Shown in pieces: positions 28,511 to 37,220 of a stretch of 64,000 nt of DNA. The notes under the pieces are model-generated. The model made no database searches. It saw only the letters and a program-made list of their open reading frames with translations, and was not told the DNA's origin. The stretch comes from Jatrophihabitans sp. GTDB lineage: Bacteria; Actinomycetota; Actinomycetes; Mycobacteriales; Jatrophihabitantaceae. Each line of letters starts with the position of its first letter. Position 1 is the stretch's first letter. The DNA is taken from assembly GCA_036389035.1 (NCBI GenBank), contig DASVQQ010000031.1, positions 26,723 through 90,722 on the forward strand, in the 5' to 3' direction. The position numbers and the translations under genes are program-made.

Positions 28511-29836
28511 GTGAGCGGATGGCGGCAGCGGCTGCGGTCCCAGGTCATCGACCTGGGGCCGCTGCGGCGTCACCGGGACTTCAGGCTGCGCACCATCGCC
28601 GCCAGCATCTCCGTCTTCGGCACGTACTTCACCATGATCGCGGTGCCGATCCAGATCATGCGGCTCACCGACTCGACGGTGGCTGTCGGCCTGGTGGGCG
28701 CGGTCGAGTTCGTCCCGATCGTCGCGGTCGGCCTGCTCGGCGGGGCGATCGCGGACCGGTTCGACCGGCGCAAGGTGGTGCTGGTCTCCGAATTGGGCGC
28801 GCTGGCCTGCACGCTGGTGCTGCTGCTCAACTCGTTGTTGCCGCAGCCGAAGCTGTGGGTGATCTACCTGATGGCCGCCGGCGCGGTCTCGGCCAGCTCC
28901 CTGCAGCGGCCCAGCCTGGACGCGATGCTGCCCCGGTACGTGCCGCACGCCGAGATCCCGTCGGCCAGCATGGTCAACAACCAGGCCTGGGGGGTGGCCG
29001 GCATCGCCGGCACCATGCTCGGCGGGGTGCTGGCCAGCACCAGCATCAGCCTCGCCTACACCGTCGACGTGGCCAGCTTCGCGCTGTCCCTGCTGGTCTT
29101 CCTGCGGCTGACCCCGCTGCCCCGCACGCTCAGCACGGTGGTTCCCGGAATCCGGGCCACGCTGGCCAGCGTCGGCGAGGGGGTCAGGTACGCGATCGGG
29201 CGCAAGGACCTGCTGGGCACCTACCTGATCGACACCATCGCCATGACGATGGCGATGCCGATGGCGCTGTTCCCGTTCTTCGCCGCCGAGCTGGGCGCCC
29301 CGCACGCGGTCGGGCTGCTGTACGCCGCGGACTCGGTGGGCGCGTTGCTGGCCGGTCTGGTCTCGGGCTGGGTCCGCCGGGTGCACCGGCACGGGCTCGC
29401 GATCATCGTGGCCGCGCTGTGCTGGGGCGCGGCGATCGGGCTGGCCGGCCTGATGCCCAACCTCGGCCTGGTGCTGGTGTTCCTGGCCTGCGCCGGCGCC
29501 GCCGACATGGTGTCGGGCACCTTCCGCGCGATGATCTGGGACCAGACCATTCCGGACGAGTTGCGCGGCCGACTGGCCGGCATCGAGCTGCTGTCCTACT
29601 CGATCGGCCCCACGCTGGGCAATGCCCGGGCCGGGTTCATGGCGGTCGGCGGCGTGCGGTTCGCCATCGCCAGCGGGGGCATGTTGTGCGTTCTGGGAGT
29701 CGGCGCCGCGGCCGCGGCCCTGCCTCGCTTTCGTTCTTACGACACCCGCACGGACGAGTTCGTGCTGGCCGAACGGCAGCGCCGCAGCGCGCCGGCGAGC
29801 AACAGCCCGACCCCGCCCGGCGAGCCGAGCACGTAG
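28511..29836 (+). CDS. MFS transporter (enterobactin exporter-like)
   Basis: Membrane transporter of 441 residues with about twelve membrane segments. The A-motif-like loop GGAIADRFDRRKVVL lies between segments 2 and 3, and GTFRAMIWDQTIPDELRGRLAG near residue 340 is typical of the EntS-like MFS group that exports siderophores or drugs. The substrate cannot be told. The GTG start is 36 bp after arc, so it may be co-transcribed. It lies between arc and dop and breaks up the Pup gene block. The stop is immediately followed by the repeat region upstream of dop. Confidence 0.85.
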   Translation: MSGWRQRLRSQVIDLGPLRRHRDFRLRTIAASISVFGTYFTMIAVPIQIMRLTDSTVAVGLVGAVEFVPIVAVGLLGGAIADRFDRRKVVLVSELGALACTLVLLLNSLLPQPKLWVIYLMAAGAVSASSLQRPSLDAMLPRYVPHAEIPSASMVNNQAWGVAGIAGTMLGGVLASTSISLAYTVDVASFALSLLVFLRLTPLPRTLSTVVPGIRATLASVGEGVRYAIGRKDLLGTYLIDTIAMTMAMPMALFPFFAAELGAPHAVGLLYAADSVGALLAGLVSGWVRRVHRHGLAIIVAALCWGAAIGLAGLMPNLGLVLVFLACAGAADMVSGTFRAMIWDQTIPDELRGRLAGIELLSYSIGPTLGNARAGFMAVGGVRFAIASGGMLCVLGVGAAAAALPRFRSYDTRTDEFVLAERQRRSAPASNSPTPPGEPST

Positions 29837-29848
29837 CCTTGCTCTCAT

Positions 29849-29997
29849 GAGTGAGCATCGCAGCGAGCCAGTCAAGCGATGAGCGCTTGCGCGAAGAGCA
29901 GGGAGATCGAGTGAGCATCGCAGCGAGCGCCAGCGAGCGAGGAGCGGAGCGAGTCCAGCGATGAGCGCTTGCGCGAAGAGCAGGGAGATCGAGTGAG
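29849..29997. repeat. Mosaic direct repeats upstream of and into dop
   Basis: A 41-bp unit (29875-29915) recurs exactly at 29957-29997, and GAGTGAGCATCGCAGCGAGC occurs at 29849-29868 and 29909-29928. The 41-bp unit ends with GGGAGATCGAGTGAG, that is, a ribosome binding site, spacer and GTG start. The downstream copy supplies the actual translation start of dop at 29993; the upstream copy carries the same signal and would open a 17-codon frame from 29911. Confidence 0.9.
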
Positions 29998-31510
29998 TGT
30001 CATCCGGGTGATGGGCACCGAGGTCGAGTACGGGATCAGCCTGCCGGCCAACCCCAACGCCAACGCGATGCTGCTCTCGGCCCAGGTCGTCAACGGCTAC
30101 GCCTCGCTGCTGCCCGGCGGCCGCCGCCGGCGCCCGGGCTGGGACTTCGAGGAGGAGTCCCCGCTGCGCGACGCCCGGGGCTTCGACCTGTCCGGCCCGA
30201 ACAACGTCGCCGAGCAGTTCCTCGACGACGAGGAGGACGCCGGCCTGGCCAACGTGGTGCTGCCCAACGGCGCCCGGCTCTATGTCGACCACGCCCACCC
30301 GGAGTACTCGACGCCGGAGGTCACCTCACCGCTGGACGTCGTCCGCTTCGACAAGGCCGGCGAGCTGGTGATGACCGCGGCGGCCCGGCAGGTCGAACGG
30401 CTCAGCGGCACCACCATCACGCTCTACAAGAACAACACCGACAACAAAGGCGTCTCCTACGGCGCGCACGAGAACTACCTGATGAGCCGGCAGACCCCGT
30501 TCGCCGCCATCGTCAGCCAGCTCACCCCGTTCTTCGTGACCCGGCAGGTCGTCTGCGGCGCCGGCCGGGTCGGCATCGGCCAGGACGGCCACCACCACGA
30601 GTTCCAGATCAGCCAGCGGGCCGACTTCTTCGAGGTCGAGGTGGGGCTGGAGACCACCCTGAAGCGACCGATCATCAACACCCGGGACGAGCCACACGCC
30701 GACGCGGAGAAGTACCGGCGGCTGCACGTGATCCTGGGCGACGCCAACCTCGCCGAGCTGTCCACCTTTCTCAAGGTCGGCACCACGTCGCTGGTGCTGG
30801 CGATGATCGAGGACCACTGGCTCGGCGATGACCTCAGGATCGTCGAACCGGTGCGAGAGCTGCGGGCGGTCAGCCACGACCCGTCGCTGCGGCACGCCAT
30901 GCGGCTGCAGGACGGCCGGACGGTGACCGCGCTGCAACTGCAGGTGGAGTACCTGGAGCGGGCCCGCAAGTACGTCGATGACCGTTACGGCAGCGACGTC
31001 GACCCGCAGACCGCGCAGGTCCTCACCGAGTGGGAGTCGGTGCTGACCCGGCTGGCCGAGGACCCGATGCTGCTGGCCGGCGAGCTGGACTGGGTGGCCA
31101 AGCTGCGGTTGCTGCGCGGCTTCGCCGACCGGGACGGCCTGGACTGGTCCTCGCCCCGGCTGCACGCCATCGACCTGCAGTACGCCGACATCCGGCCCGG
31201 CAAGGGCCTGTTCCACCGGCTCGTCCAGCGGGGCTCGATGCGCACCCTCATCGACCCGCACCAGGCCGTCACCGCGATGAACGAGCCGCCGACCGACACC
31301 CGGGCCTACTTCCGCGGCGAATGCCTGCGCAGGTACCCCGACGCGGTGGCCGCGGCGTCCTGGGACTCGGTGATCTTCGACGTCGGGCAGCAGTCGCTGG
31401 TCCGGGTGCCCACCCTGGAACCGCTGCGCGGGTCCAAGGCGCACGTGCAGGATTTGCTGGACCGGTGCCCGACCGCGCAGTCACTGGTGCAGGAATTGCT
31501 GGGCCGCTGA
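29993..31510 (+). CDS. dop: Pup deamidase/depupylase
   Basis: Dop converts the C-terminal Gln of Pup to Glu and also removes Pup from substrates. It has 505 residues and belongs to the carboxylate-amine ligase-like superfamily shared with PafA: VMGTEVEYGIS at the N-terminus (ATP/Mg binding Glu residues), YVDHAHPEYSTPE with the catalytic-region Asp, and INTRDEPHADAEKYRRLHVI. The insertion before YVDHAHPEYS (about residues 35-75) is the loop that distinguishes Dop from PafA. GTG 29993 has GGGAG 5 nt upstream, inside the repeat. pup follows after 111 bp. Confidence 0.96.
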   Translation: MSVIRVMGTEVEYGISLPANPNANAMLLSAQVVNGYASLLPGGRRRRPGWDFEEESPLRDARGFDLSGPNNVAEQFLDDEEDAGLANVVLPNGARLYVDHAHPEYSTPEVTSPLDVVRFDKAGELVMTAAARQVERLSGTTITLYKNNTDNKGVSYGAHENYLMSRQTPFAAIVSQLTPFFVTRQVVCGAGRVGIGQDGHHHEFQISQRADFFEVEVGLETTLKRPIINTRDEPHADAEKYRRLHVILGDANLAELSTFLKVGTTSLVLAMIEDHWLGDDLRIVEPVRELRAVSHDPSLRHAMRLQDGRTVTALQLQVEYLERARKYVDDRYGSDVDPQTAQVLTEWESVLTRLAEDPMLLAGELDWVAKLRLLRGFADRDGLDWSSPRLHAIDLQYADIRPGKGLFHRLVQRGSMRTLIDPHQAVTAMNEPPTDTRAYFRGECLRRYPDAVAAASWDSVIFDVGQQSLVRVPTLEPLRGSKAHVQDLLDRCPTAQSLVQELLGR

Positions 31511-31621
31511 CTTTCGCTATGCCAACATTCACAGCTAATTGCCGATCCACGCGGCAACCGCGCAGCCTGAACTACTAGTGTCGAGGAGTACTCGCCGCCT
31601 GGCGGGTCTGCGGAGGTAATC

Positions 31622-31828
31622 ATGGCCAGTCACGAAGGTGGGCAGTCCCGTCCCGCCAAGCAGCGCGCGGATGTCGACGAGGTAGCCGAGGACACCAGCA
31701 CCGATATCGCCGAGCGTCACGAGAAGCTCAGCGACGACGTCGACGCGATCCTGGACGACATCGACGAGGTGCTCGAGACCAACCCTGAGGACTTCGTCCG
31801 GAGTTTCGTCCAAAAGGGCGGCCAGTGA
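31622..31828 (+). CDS. pup: Prokaryotic ubiquitin-like protein Pup
   Basis: Intrinsically disordered 68-residue tag that is ligated by its C-terminus to lysines of target proteins. The C-terminal part (ETNPEDFVRSFVQKGGQ) is the conserved recognition segment and the central helix region (IAERHEKLSDDVDAILDDID) binds the ARC coiled coil. It ends in GGQ, so Dop-mediated deamidation to GGE is required before PafA can use it. A strong GGAGG lies 5 nt before the ATG. The stop overlaps the start of prcB (GTGA). Confidence 0.98.
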   Translation: MASHEGGQSRPAKQRADVDEVAEDTSTDIAERHEKLSDDVDAILDDIDEVLETNPEDFVRSFVQKGGQ

Positions 31829-32682
31829 GCGGTCACGGCGACAAGGCTCATGGACTACTGCGGTACGCGACGGCTCCCGGCTCGTCGTCCTTCGTCGAAT
31901 TCATGTCGGCAGCCGCCGCCGAGCTGCTGCCCGGCCACCGCGCGCACGCCGTGAACGGGCCGGCCGGGCACGTCGCGGGGGCGGTGCACGCCACGACGAT
32001 CGTGGCCGCGACCTTCAACGGCGGCGTGATCATGGCCGGTGACCGGCGCGCCACCATGGGCAACCTGATCGCCCAGCGCGACATCGAGAAGGTCTTCGCC
32101 GCCGATGAGCACTCCCTGGTCGGCATCGCCGGCACCGCCGGCATCGCGATCGAGCTGGTCCGGCTCTTCCAGGTCGAGCTCGAGCATTACGAGAAGATCG
32201 AGGGCACCGCGCTCACCCTCGACGGCAAGGCCAACCGGCTCGCGACGATGATCCGGGGCAACCTGGGCGCGGCCATGCAGGGTCTGGCCGTGGTGCCGCT
32301 GTTCGCCGGCTATGACGTCGACAGCGCGGCCGTCCAGGGTTCGGCCACCGCCGGGCGGATCTACAGCTACGACGTCACCGGCGGGCGCTACCCGGAGCAG
32401 TACTACCACTCGGTGGGCTCCGGCTCGGTGTTCGCCAAGGGCGCGCTGAAGAAGCTCTGGCGCCCGGGGTTGAGCGAGGAGGAGGCGGTCGCGGTCGTGG
32501 TCGAGGCCCTCTACGACGCGGCCGACGACGACTCGGCAACCGGTGGCCCGGACCTGACCAGGCGGATCTACCCCGTCGTCTACGCGGCCACCGCCGACGG
32601 CACCCGCCGGGTGGCCGAGAGCAGCCTGGACGCCGTGGTGCGGGCGCTGCTGGAACGTCGCGCGACCGCGCCCGGCTCCTGA
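31825..32682 (+). CDS. prcB: 20S proteasome beta subunit
   Basis: Catalytic N-terminal-nucleophile threonine protease subunit, 285 residues. The propeptide is residues 1-56 and autocleavage should occur before T57 in GAVHA-TTIVAATF. The following GVIMAGDRRATMGN and the conserved Asp/Lys environment (GDRRA, IEKVF) complete the active site. Two seven-membered beta rings form the chamber capped by PrcA rings. It is translationally coupled to pup by a 4-bp overlap. Confidence 0.97.
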   Translation: MSGHGDKAHGLLRYATAPGSSSFVEFMSAAAAELLPGHRAHAVNGPAGHVAGAVHATTIVAATFNGGVIMAGDRRATMGNLIAQRDIEKVFAADEHSLVGIAGTAGIAIELVRLFQVELEHYEKIEGTALTLDGKANRLATMIRGNLGAAMQGLAVVPLFAGYDVDSAAVQGSATAGRIYSYDVTGGRYPEQYYHSVGSGSVFAKGALKKLWRPGLSEEEAVAVVVEALYDAADDDSATGGPDLTRRIYPVVYAATADGTRRVAESSLDAVVRALLERRATAPGS

Positions 32683-32751
32683 GCCACCGCACGACTCCGT
32701 CATCAACGGCCAGCCGCCGGCTGTCGAACCTAGGAACCGGAGAAACATCTC

Positions 32752-33639
32752 ATGTCGATGCCGTTCTACGCCTCGGCCGAGCAGATCATGCGCGACCGGT
32801 CCGAGTACGCCCGCAAGGGGATCGCTCGCGGCCGCAGCGTGGTGGTGCTGACCTACGCCGACGGCGTGCTGTTCGTCGCCGAGAACACCAGCTCGGCGCT
32901 GCACAAGGTGTCTGAGATCTATGACCGGATCGGTTTCGCCGCGGTCGGCAAGTACAACGAGTTCGAGAACCTGCGGGTGGCCGGCATCCGGCTGGCCGAC
33001 CTGCGCGGCTACTCCTACGACCGCCGGGACGTCACCGCCCGGGCGCTGGCCAACGCCTACGCCCAGACCCTCGGCTCGATCTTCACCGAGCAGCAGAAGC
33101 CCTACGAGGTCGAGCTGTGCGTGGCCGAGGTGGGCCCGGTGGCGGGGGAGGACCAGCTCTACCGGCTGTCCTATGACGGCACCATCGTCGACGAGCCGGA
33201 CTTTCTGGTGATGGGCGGCCAGGCCGACACGGTCGCCGGCGCGCTCAAGAAGTCCTACCGCGCCAACCTGCCGCTGGCCGAAGCGGTGTCGGTCGCGGTC
33301 CAGGCGCTGGGTTCGGTCGGCGGCGAGGGCGGCGCGGGCCGGGTGCTGGTGGCTGAGAGCCTCGAGGTGGCGGTGCTGGATCGCAACCGGGGCAACCGCA
33401 AGTTCCGGCGCATCGTCGGCCCCGCGTTGAGCAGCCTGCTGCCGGCCAACGGCTCCGTCGCGGCCGAGCCGCGGTCCCAGGTCACCGCGGCGGACGGCAC
33501 GCTGGTCGAGTCCACCGGTCCTGTCGAGGGCGGCGGGGCCGCTGAGGGCACGAGCACTGGCACCGGGGGCCTGGGCACCGCTGACGAGGCCACCGGAGCC
33601 GACACCCCGCCGACGCCGGCCGGCCCGGACGAGTCCTGA
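32752..33639 (+). CDS. prcA: 20S proteasome alpha subunit
   Basis: Non-catalytic gating subunit, 295 residues. The N-terminus MSMPFYASAEQIMRDRSEYARKGIARG is the conserved gate region; KYNEFENLRVAGIRLADLRGYSYDRRDVT follows. The conserved fold ends near residue 235; the last 60 residues are a Gly/Ala/Thr-rich, probably disordered tail, as in other actinobacterial PrcA proteins. The start has GGAG about 8 nt upstream and lies 69 bp after prcB. A coding-like, in-frame stretch continues for 21 codons after the TGA. Confidence 0.96.
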   Translation: MSMPFYASAEQIMRDRSEYARKGIARGRSVVVLTYADGVLFVAENTSSALHKVSEIYDRIGFAAVGKYNEFENLRVAGIRLADLRGYSYDRRDVTARALANAYAQTLGSIFTEQQKPYEVELCVAEVGPVAGEDQLYRLSYDGTIVDEPDFLVMGGQADTVAGALKKSYRANLPLAEAVSVAVQALGSVGGEGGAGRVLVAESLEVAVLDRNRGNRKFRRIVGPALSSLLPANGSVAAEPRSQVTAADGTLVESTGPVEGGGAAEGTSTGTGGLGTADEATGADTPPTPAGPDES

Positions 33640-33705
33640 CCCAGCCGCGACCACCTTGAGGCCGACGAGCGGGGCAAGATCATCTACCTGGTGCGCGACG
33701 CCTGA
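33640..33705 (+). other. In-frame coding-like extension beyond the prcA stop
   Basis: Directly after the prcA TGA (followed by C, a leaky context in other systems) the same frame stays open for 21 codons to a second TGA. The encoded PSRDHLEADERGKIIYLVRDA is not low-complexity and 20 of 21 codons end in G or C. It could be a readthrough extension, a tail lost by a nonsense mutation, or the relic of another gene. I do not recognise the sequence. Confidence 0.35.
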
Positions 33706-33755
33706 GAACTGGTGCGGACGCCTGAGGGCTGGCGCTGGACGCCCGCCGGCGAGAC

Positions 33756-34277
33756 TCAGCCGGCCACCACGTCGTCGCCGGACAGGCTGACCTTCACCGA
33801 ATCCAACGGCGCCCGGGCCGGGCCCCGCAGCACCGCGCCCTTGAGGTCGAAGAGCGAGCCGTGGCACGGGCAGTCCAGCTCCTTGCCGGCCGGTATCACC
33901 GTGCAGCCCTCATGGGTGCAGATCGCGCTGTACGCGGCAACCGTGGTGTCGGTCGGCCGGGTGATGATGATGTCCCCGCCGTCCGGGCCGCGGGCCGAGA
34001 TGGCCTCGCCGACCTTGATGTCGGACAGCTTGGCCAGCGACTTGCCCGAGGCGGCCGCGCTGGAGCTGGGGGCGGCGGCGCTGGTGGACCCGGTGGCCGC
34101 GCTGGAGCCGGTGCCAGCGGGTGCGCTGGTCGCCACGGTCGGCTCGCTGGTGGGCGACTTCGCCTGCGAGCAGCCGATCAGGGCGATCCCGGGTATCCCC
34201 ACGGCGCCGACCGCCAGCACGCTGCGGCGGCTGACACCCGTGGCCGGCGAGTGCTCGTCGTTGTGCTCTTTGCTCAT
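33756..34277 (-). CDS. Rieske 2Fe-2S lipoprotein, Tat-exported
   Basis: Extracytoplasmic iron-sulfur protein of 173 residues. The N-terminus has a twin-arginine signal (VSRRSVLAVGAVG) ending in a lipobox-like LIGC, so it should be a Tat lipoprotein. After an Ala/Ser/Thr-rich linker (about 38-75) the Rieske domain carries the two cluster loops CTHEGC and CPCHGSLFDL. It is a stand-alone Rieske protein, probably an electron carrier; the partner is unknown. ATG 34277 was preferred to TTG 34280. It is divergent from the ECF sigma gene. Confidence 0.93.
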   Translation of the reverse strand: MSKEHNDEHSPATGVSRRSVLAVGAVGIPGIALIGCSQAKSPTSEPTVATSAPAGTGSSAATGSTSAAAPSSSAAASGKSLAKLSDIKVGEAISARGPDGGDIIITRPTDTTVAAYSAICTHEGCTVIPAGKELDCPCHGSLFDLKGAVLRGPARAPLDSVKVSLSGDDVVAG

Positions 34278-34350
34278 CAACCGACTCCAAGTCCTGTGCT
34301 CGTCACTGTTATTGCTCGCTCAAGTAATGCCAACGGATTCGGCGCTCGAT

Positions 34351-34377
34351 CGGTTCAGCTGGAGCAGAATTGAACCG
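34351..34377. promoter_or_regulatory. Inverted repeat in the Rieske/sigma-factor intergenic region
   Basis: CGGTTCA at 34351-34357 and TGAACCG at 34371-34377 form perfect arms with 13 nt between them, in the 185-bp space between divergent starts. It could be an operator or overlap an ECF-type -35 element (TGAACC) with CGTATG about 17 nt downstream, which would allow autoregulation of the sigma gene. Confidence 0.35.
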
Positions 34378-34462
34378 CCCGGGCAGCTCGGCCGTATGTA
34401 TTCCGGGTGGCTTTTACGCTGACCGACCGCCGCCACACCGACCGTCAGGAGAGAGAGCCCGG

Positions 34463-34996
34463 ATGCCAGCCGATCGCAGCGCGGTCGATGAGCGTGAGTT
34501 CATGCAGGCTCTGCATGACGAGCACGCGGCGGCGCTGTGGGCCTTCGCGGTGCGGCTGACCGGCGGCGACCGCCAGGCCGCCGAAGACGTGGTGCAGGAG
34601 ACCCTGCTGCGAGCCTGGCGCCACCCCGACAGCCCGGCCTTCACGGCCGAGCAGACCGGTGCGGCCCGCGGCTGGCTGTACACGGTGGCCCGCCGCATCG
34701 TGATCGACGAATGGCGCTCACGCAGCGTGCGCCCGGAAAAGCTGGTGTCGGCCGTTCCCGAGTCCCCGGTCGCCGACCACACCGACGCCCTCATCGAATC
34801 CCGCCTGATCGCCGACGCGCTGCTGCGGCTGAGCCCCGAGCACCGGGCCGTCCTGGTCGAGCTGTTCTACCGGCGATCGAGCGTGCGCGAGGCCGCCTAC
34901 CATCTCCAGATCGCGGAGGGGACCGTGAAGTCTCGCTCGCATTACGCGCTGCGAGCCCTCAAGCTGGCGCTGAACGAGATCGGAGCCCTGCCATGA
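34463..34996 (+). CDS. ECF-type RNA polymerase sigma factor
   Basis: Group 4 sigma factor of 177 residues. Region 2 is FMQALHDEHAAALWAFAVRLTGGDRQAAEDVVQETLLRAW-like (about 14-55) and region 4, with helix-turn-helix REAAYHLQIAEGTVKSRSHYALRAL, occupies about 115-170. The pattern resembles the SigL/SigK branch paired with zinc-binding anti-sigma factors. AGGAGAG lies 10-16 nt before the ATG. It overlaps the anti-sigma gene by 4 bp. The inducing signal is unknown. Confidence 0.92.
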   Translation: MPADRSAVDEREFMQALHDEHAAALWAFAVRLTGGDRQAAEDVVQETLLRAWRHPDSPAFTAEQTGAARGWLYTVARRIVIDEWRSRSVRPEKLVSAVPESPVADHTDALIESRLIADALLRLSPEHRAVLVELFYRRSSVREAAYHLQIAEGTVKSRSHYALRALKLALNEIGALP

Positions 34997-35706
34997 CCGG
35001 CCCGGACGAGCACGACCGCCCGGGTTCTGGTGGCATCGATGCCGAACATGCCCGCTTCGAGTTCGACGACGCCGCCTACCTGCTGGGCGCGCTGGACGCC
35101 GAGCGGCGCCAGGCCTTCGAACGGCACCTGACGCGGTGCCCGATCTGCAGTGACCGGATCGCCGAGCTCGGTGGCCTGCCGCAGGTGCTGAGCCGTGCCG
35201 ACTTCTCGGCCTGGTTCCCGGAACCGCCGCCGGACACGCTGCTGCCCAGACTGCTGCGCCAGGTCACGGTCAGCCGGCGGCGACGGGCCTGGCGGATCGG
35301 CTCACTCGTGGCCGCGGCGGCCTGCCTGCTGGCCCTGCTGGCCACCGCCGGGGTGCTGGGCTGGCAACACACGCACCGGCCGCAGACCCTGGTGATGCAA
35401 CCGGTCGGGCCGAACGCCGCCGGGGTGCACGCCACCGTGCAGCTGACCGGATCCGGCTCGGGCACCCGGGTCAAGCTGGTCTGCGGCTACTCCGACGGCA
35501 GCGGCCACTACCCGCGCCGGACGTACACCACCTACCGGATGGTGATCTTCAACCGGGGCGGTGAGATGGTCGATCTCGGCAGCTGGGCGCCGCAGCCGGA
35601 CGAGGACGTCCAGATCACCAGGACCAGCCCGTGGCCGCGCCAGAGCATCAGCCGGATCGAGGTGTCCGACGGCCAGGGCCGCCCGGTGCTCCGGTTGCGC
35701 TTGTAG
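34993..35706 (+). CDS. Transmembrane zinc-finger anti-sigma factor
   Basis: Partner of the upstream ECF sigma factor, 237 residues. The N-terminal anti-sigma domain has the zinc motif HLTRCPICS (H-x3-C-x2-C, near residue 46-54), the usual redox-sensitive ZAS signature. One membrane segment follows (about 101-120: GSLVAAAACLLALLATAGVLGW), then an extracytoplasmic domain of about 115 residues that may sense a ligand. The overlap ATGA with the sigma gene suggests coupled translation and 1:1 synthesis. Confidence 0.9.
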   Translation: MTGPDEHDRPGSGGIDAEHARFEFDDAAYLLGALDAERRQAFERHLTRCPICSDRIAELGGLPQVLSRADFSAWFPEPPPDTLLPRLLRQVTVSRRRRAWRIGSLVAAAACLLALLATAGVLGWQHTHRPQTLVMQPVGPNAAGVHATVQLTGSGSGTRVKLVCGYSDGSGHYPRRTYTTYRMVIFNRGGEMVDLGSWAPQPDEDVQITRTSPWPRQSISRIEVSDGQGRPVLRLRL

Positions 35707-35769
35707 CGGCGGCCGAAAAGGATGTGCGATGACGCAAGCACAAGGCGCGCATCTCACCCGTTCGCTGAC

Positions 35770-35775
35770 TAGGCT
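35770..35775 (+). promoter_or_regulatory. -10 hexamer of pafA
   Basis: TAGGCT, 6 nt before the GTG at 35782; predicts a leaderless pafA mRNA separate from the sigma/anti-sigma operon. Confidence 0.55.
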
Positions 35776-35781
35776 GGGCTC

Positions 35782-37140
35782 GTGCAGCGACGTATCTTCG
35801 GTATCGAGAACGAATACGGTGTGACCTGCACCTTCGAAGGTCAACGCCGGCTCAGTCCTGACGAGGTGGCCCGGTACCTGTTCCGGCGGGTGGTGAGCTG
35901 GGGCAGGTCCTCCAACGTCTTCCTGCGCAACGGCGCCCGGCTCTACCTCGACGTGGGCAGCCACCCTGAGTACGCCACCCCCGAATGCGACTCGCTGCTC
36001 AGCCTGGTCACCCACGACAAGGCCGGTGAGCGGATCCTGGAGGGCCTGCTGATCGACGCCGAGAAGCGGCTCAACGACGAGGGCATCGCCGGCGACATCT
36101 ACCTGTTCAAGAACAACACCGACTCGGCCGGCAACTCCTACGGCTGCCACGAGAACTTCCTGGTGGCCCGGCACGGTGAGTTCAGCCGGATGGCCGACGT
36201 GCTGATCCCGTTCCTGGTCACCCGGCAGCTGATCTGCGGCGCCGGAAAGGTGCTGCAGACGCCCCGGGGGGCGGTGTACTGCCTCAGCCAGCGGGCCGAG
36301 CACATCTGGGAGGGCGTCTCCTCGGCCACCACCCGGTCCAGGCCGATCATCAACACCCGCGACGAGCCGCACGCCGACGCCGAGCGCTACCGGCGGCTGC
36401 ACGTCATCGTCGGTGACTCCAACATGAACGAGTCCACCACCCTGCTCAAGGTGGGCAGCGCCGACCTGGTGCTGCGGATGATGGAGCAGGGGATCACCTT
36501 CAAGGACCTGACCCTGGAGAACCCGATCCGGGCGATCCGCGAGATCAGCCACGACCTGACCGGCAGCCGGCAGGTCAAGCTGGCCAACGGCCGGCAGGCC
36601 AGCGCCAGCGAGATCCAGCGGGAGTACTTCGAGAAGGCCCGGACCTTCGTCGACGCCACCGGCTCGGACCCGGTCACCGAGCAGGTGCTCGACCTGTGGG
36701 GCCGCACCCTGAAAGCGGTCGAGTCCGGTGACCTGAGCCTGATCGACCGCGAGATCGACTGGGCCACCAAGTACCAGCTGCTGGAGCGCTACCGGCACCG
36801 CTATGACCTGCCGCTGTCCTCGCCGCGGATCGCCCAGCTCGATCTCACCTATCACGACATCCGGCGTGACCGGGGCCTGTACTACCTGCTGGCCAACCGC
36901 GGCGCGGTCACCAGGACGACCACCGACCTGGCGGTGTTCGAGGCCAAGAGCGTGCCGCCCCAGACCACCCGGGCCAAGCTGCGCGGGGAGTTCATCAAGC
37001 GTGCCCAGGAGACCCGGCGCGATTTCACGGTGGACTGGGTCCACCTCAAATTGAACGACCAGGCGCAGCGGACGGTGCTGTGCAAGGACCCGTTCCGAGC
37101 GGTCGATGATCGGGTCGAGAAGCTGATTGCCTCGATGTGA
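35782..37140 (+). CDS. pafA: Pup--protein ligase
   Basis: PafA phosphorylates the C-terminal Glu of Pup with ATP and joins it to lysine side chains. It has 452 residues. The N-terminal nucleotide-site motif is RRIFGIENEYGV, the catalytic-base region is YLDVGSHPEYATPE (Asp in YLDVG), and INTRDEPHADAERYRRLHVIVGD is shared with Dop. It lacks the Dop-loop. A C-terminal small domain (about 390-452) binds Pup. The stop overlaps a possible GTG start of pafB, so the genes may be coupled. Confidence 0.97.
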   Translation: MQRRIFGIENEYGVTCTFEGQRRLSPDEVARYLFRRVVSWGRSSNVFLRNGARLYLDVGSHPEYATPECDSLLSLVTHDKAGERILEGLLIDAEKRLNDEGIAGDIYLFKNNTDSAGNSYGCHENFLVARHGEFSRMADVLIPFLVTRQLICGAGKVLQTPRGAVYCLSQRAEHIWEGVSSATTRSRPIINTRDEPHADAERYRRLHVIVGDSNMNESTTLLKVGSADLVLRMMEQGITFKDLTLENPIRAIREISHDLTGSRQVKLANGRQASASEIQREYFEKARTFVDATGSDPVTEQVLDLWGRTLKAVESGDLSLIDREIDWATKYQLLERYRHRYDLPLSSPRIAQLDLTYHDIRRDRGLYYLLANRGAVTRTTTDLAVFEAKSVPPQTTRAKLRGEFIKRAQETRRDFTVDWVHLKLNDQAQRTVLCKDPFRAVDDRVEKLIASM

Positions 37141-37220
37141 ACGCCCAGGCTCGACGAACCCGGCAGTCCGCTCGGGGTGGCGCGCCGCACGGGCGCGGCC
37201 GTCGCCTACCGTTGTCGGAC

